Below are positions 62,328-64,000 of a stretch of 64,000 nt of DNA, in pieces. Position numbers and translations under genes: made by a program. The stretch lies in the NCBI GenBank assembly GCA_039920745.1, contig JBDSDD010000022.1, positions 1 through 64,000 on the forward strand, read 5' to 3'. The notes below the pieces were generated by a model, which was not told where the DNA came from, did no database searches, and saw only the letters and a program-made list of their open reading frames with translations. Every line of letters begins with the position of its first letter. The stretch's first letter is position 1. Source of the stretch: Scleromatobacter sp039920745. Lineage in GTDB: Bacteria > Pseudomonadota > Gammaproteobacteria > Burkholderiales > Burkholderiaceae_C.

Positions 62328-63560
62328 CTAGAACCGTGCGTTGGCGTACAGCCGCTCGGGGCTGATGCGCACGCGCAGGCCGTGCGCCTCGGCCGGGCCG
62401 GCGATCCCGTGGTCGCGGCCGCTGGCCTCGCACTGCACCGGGTCGACCAGCGGCTCGCCGCGCCGGCCGGTCAGCACGGCCACCTGCGGTGCGGCGCTGT
62501 CCGCGGTACGCTGGACCACGATCGCCACCTCGCCGCTGTACAGGCGCACGAGGCTGCCGGGCGGGTGCACGCCGAACTCGGTGATCAGCGCCAGAGCGAA
62601 CGGGTTGCCGCGTTCGATGACCAAGAGGTCGCGCGCCGCGCGCGGGGGCGGGAGCGCATCGCGGCCGCTGCGGCCGGCGAGCTTGGCGGTGTAGACATCG
62701 ACGGTGCGCAGAGCGTTGGCCATCTCGCCGACGTCGGCCGAGCCGGCGGGATAGCCACCCCCGCCCGGCTTCTCATGGTGCTGCGCCACGGCCTGCAGCC
62801 ACTCGTCGTCGGTGACGCCGCTTTGCATGAGCTTGGCCTGGCTGATCATCGGGTGCGTGATGATGGTCTGGCGCTGGCTCGGATCGGGCAGGCGCGCCTG
62901 GTTCGACAGCCGCTCCTGCAGGTCCAGCATGCTCAGGTTCATCGTGAACGCCGCCTTGACCAGCGTCAGGCAGCGCTCCGGGATCCAGCCCAGGCGCAGC
63001 GCGATCAGGTAGGCGGCCGCTGCGGCGTGCAGGCTGCGCACGACGCCGTAGCGCGTGTGCGCCGCGTGGTCGGGACGCACGAGCAGGAAGATCGCCAGGT
63101 CGGGCGCGCGCTCGGTCAGCGCCGCCAGGTAGCGCGCGGTCTCGTCCAGCGCCTCGGGCGCGCCGGACGCGGGCATGCTCTCGAGCACGCTCGACAACAT
63201 GTCGGCGCACTTTCGCCACAGCGAGGGCAGCAGTTCGGGCGGGGCGCCATAGATTTCCGCGCGCACGCCGCGCAGCTCATCGACGTTGACGCACGCGCCG
63301 CACTCCACCAGTTCCTCGAGCTGGTGCTCGTCGCTGACGACCTGGTTCTTCGCGAGCAGCAGCTTGCTGCCGGCGTCGCGGATGCTGAACGGCAAGGGCG
63401 CGCCGAACTCGATGCGGTCCTGCACCTTGGCTAGCGGACAGAGTTCCATCAGGCCCTCCGGTGTTTCATTGGCGAACCGCAGATCGGGCGACTGCGGGTC
63501 GGTGCCCGCGGGTTCGCGGTTCGACCTCGTCTCGTCATCTTTATCGGTGCCAGGAGCCAT
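62328..63560 (-). CDS. Degenerate HD-GYP domain protein
   Basis: The 410-residue protein has an N-terminal PilZ-like or DUF3391-like part and an HD-GYP-shaped C-terminal half. Visible elements are HTRYGVVRSLH (metal His about 168), ITHPMISQAKL (His236), AQHHEKPGGGGYPAG (His261-262 and the GGYP motif) and TVDVYTAKLAGR. Where other HD-GYP proteins have the HD dyad (GLLHDVGK) this one reads KAAFTMNLSML, so the catalytic His-Asp is missing (Thr206-Met207). It may bind c-di-GMP or act as a regulator. The start at 63560 is preferred over 63773, whose leader overlaps the apbC promoter region. Confidence 0.85.
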   Translation of the reverse strand: MAPGTDKDDETRSNREPAGTDPQSPDLRFANETPEGLMELCPLAKVQDRIEFGAPLPFSIRDAGSKLLLAKNQVVSDEHQLEELVECGACVNVDELRGVRAEIYGAPPELLPSLWRKCADMLSSVLESMPASGAPEALDETARYLAALTERAPDLAIFLLVRPDHAAHTRYGVVRSLHAAAAAYLIALRLGWIPERCLTLVKAAFTMNLSMLDLQERLSNQARLPDPSQRQTIITHPMISQAKLMQSGVTDDEWLQAVAQHHEKPGGGGYPAGSADVGEMANALRTVDVYTAKLAGRSGRDALPPPRAARDLLVIERGNPFALALITEFGVHPPGSLVRLYSGEVAIVVQRTADSAAPQVAVLTGRRGEPLVDPVQCEASGRDHGIAGPAEAHGLRVRISPERLYANARF

Positions 63561-63714
63561 CGACTTGACCCCTCGCCCCGGCAGGCCCTGTGCCCGATGC
63601 TGAAAAAGAGGGCGCGGTAGACTGCCGGCCTGCCTGTCGATTCTGCGCCCGGCCTGCCTCGAAGCCAGGCGTCCGTGGCCCCACCGCTCATTCGCGCTGC
63701 CTGCGCCCCTCCCC

Positions 63715-64000
63715 ATGTCCGTCTCCGAAGCCGCGCTGACCGCAGCGCTCGCCACTGTCATCGATCCGCACACCGGTCAGCCGTACACGGCGGGCCGTCA
63801 GCTGAGGAACCTGCGCCTGGGCGCCGACGGCGCGGTGGCCTTCGACATCGAGCTGGGCTATCCGGCGCGCAGCCAGTTCGGGGTCGTGCGCGACGCGCTG
63901 ACGGCGGCGGCCCGGGCTGTGGCCGGCGTTGGCGCCGTCACCATCGACGTCGCCAGCAAGGTCATCGCCCACCAGGTGCAGCGCGGCGTGGCGCTGCTGC
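63715..64000 (+). CDS. apbC: Iron-sulfur cluster carrier protein ApbC/Mrp (partial, runs off the window)
   Basis: The 95 visible residues begin MSVSEAALTAALATVIDPHT and form the MIP18/DUF59-like N-terminal domain that precedes the P-loop ATPase domain in ApbC/Mrp proteins: GQPYTAGRQLRNLRLGADGA, then FDIELGYPARSQFG. The ATPase part lies beyond the window. ApbC loads Fe-S clusters onto target proteins. Its position near metG in the opposite direction is common in Betaproteobacteria. Confidence 0.85.
   Translation, partial: MSVSEAALTAALATVIDPHTGQPYTAGRQLRNLRLGADGAVAFDIELGYPARSQFGVVRDALTAAARAVAGVGAVTIDVASKVIAHQVQRGVALL

Overview
The window is very GC-rich chromosomal DNA whose gene set fits a betaproteobacterium of the order Burkholderiales (Rubrivivax/Leptothrix/Comamonadaceae-like). 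The clues are the DUF3579, DUF1841, DUF3460 and TIGR03118 families, an S20 protein starting MATSSK, a PEP-CTERM protein, a c4-type dihaem cytochrome and an AmpR-like/class A beta-lactamase pair. Most of it is ordinary core chromosome. The first 3 kb looks less GC-rich by eye and holds insertion-sequence debris. No tRNA, rRNA, CRISPR array or intact mobile element is visible.

Layout. 1-970: end of an IS3-type element, an IS66 OrfA remnant and a GGDEF-domain tail. 967-3130: RsbRD-like histidine kinase and a cupin protein. 3340-7000: YebC, an aminopeptidase P-like peptidase, and a small operon (conserved unknown plus ribbon-helix-helix-like protein) behind a perfect inverted repeat. 7001-9035: kynurenine formamidase, a secreted protein and a CDP-alcohol phosphatidyltransferase. 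9113-11494: a phosphoesterase and a Ser/Thr kinase-universal stress protein fusion in one operon. 11699-16497: secreted phosphoesterase, dihaem peroxidase and a repeat lipoprotein. 16814-19963: argF, argD, DUF3579 and rpsT with tandem terminators. 20179-24908: a minus-strand cluster encoding an ECF-like sigma factor, a membrane anti-sigma factor, an S8 protease, a beta-barrel protein and a TIGR03118 protein. 25081-32718: tamB, tamA and a vWA protein. 32970-39776: chemoreceptor, CPBP protease, acetyltransferase, MoxR ATPase, dihaem cytochrome c and HD-GYP protein. 39870-46437: DUF1841, QseBC-like two-component pair, Kef-type antiporter with its oxidoreductase, ParA-like ATPase and MaoC-like dehydratase. 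46721-53580: LuxR-type regulator, radical SAM enzyme, hybrid histidine kinase, alpha/beta hydrolase and membrane protein. 53627-55519: divergent AmpR-like regulator and class A beta-lactamase. 55524-59833: lipoprotein, scpA operon and metG. 60153-64000: secreted protein, PEP-CTERM protein, degenerate HD-GYP protein and the start of apbC/mrp.

The most interesting module is the sigma/anti-sigma/subtilase cluster. The periplasmic end of the anti-sigma factor resembles a subtilase propeptide and sits directly beside a secreted subtilase, which suggests a protease-sensing circuit. Other points of interest are the kinase-USP fusion paired with a phosphoesterase, the vWA-TamA-TamB operon whose expected MoxR partner lies 4 kb away, a radical SAM enzyme placed between two-component genes, and an HD-GYP protein without its HD dyad.
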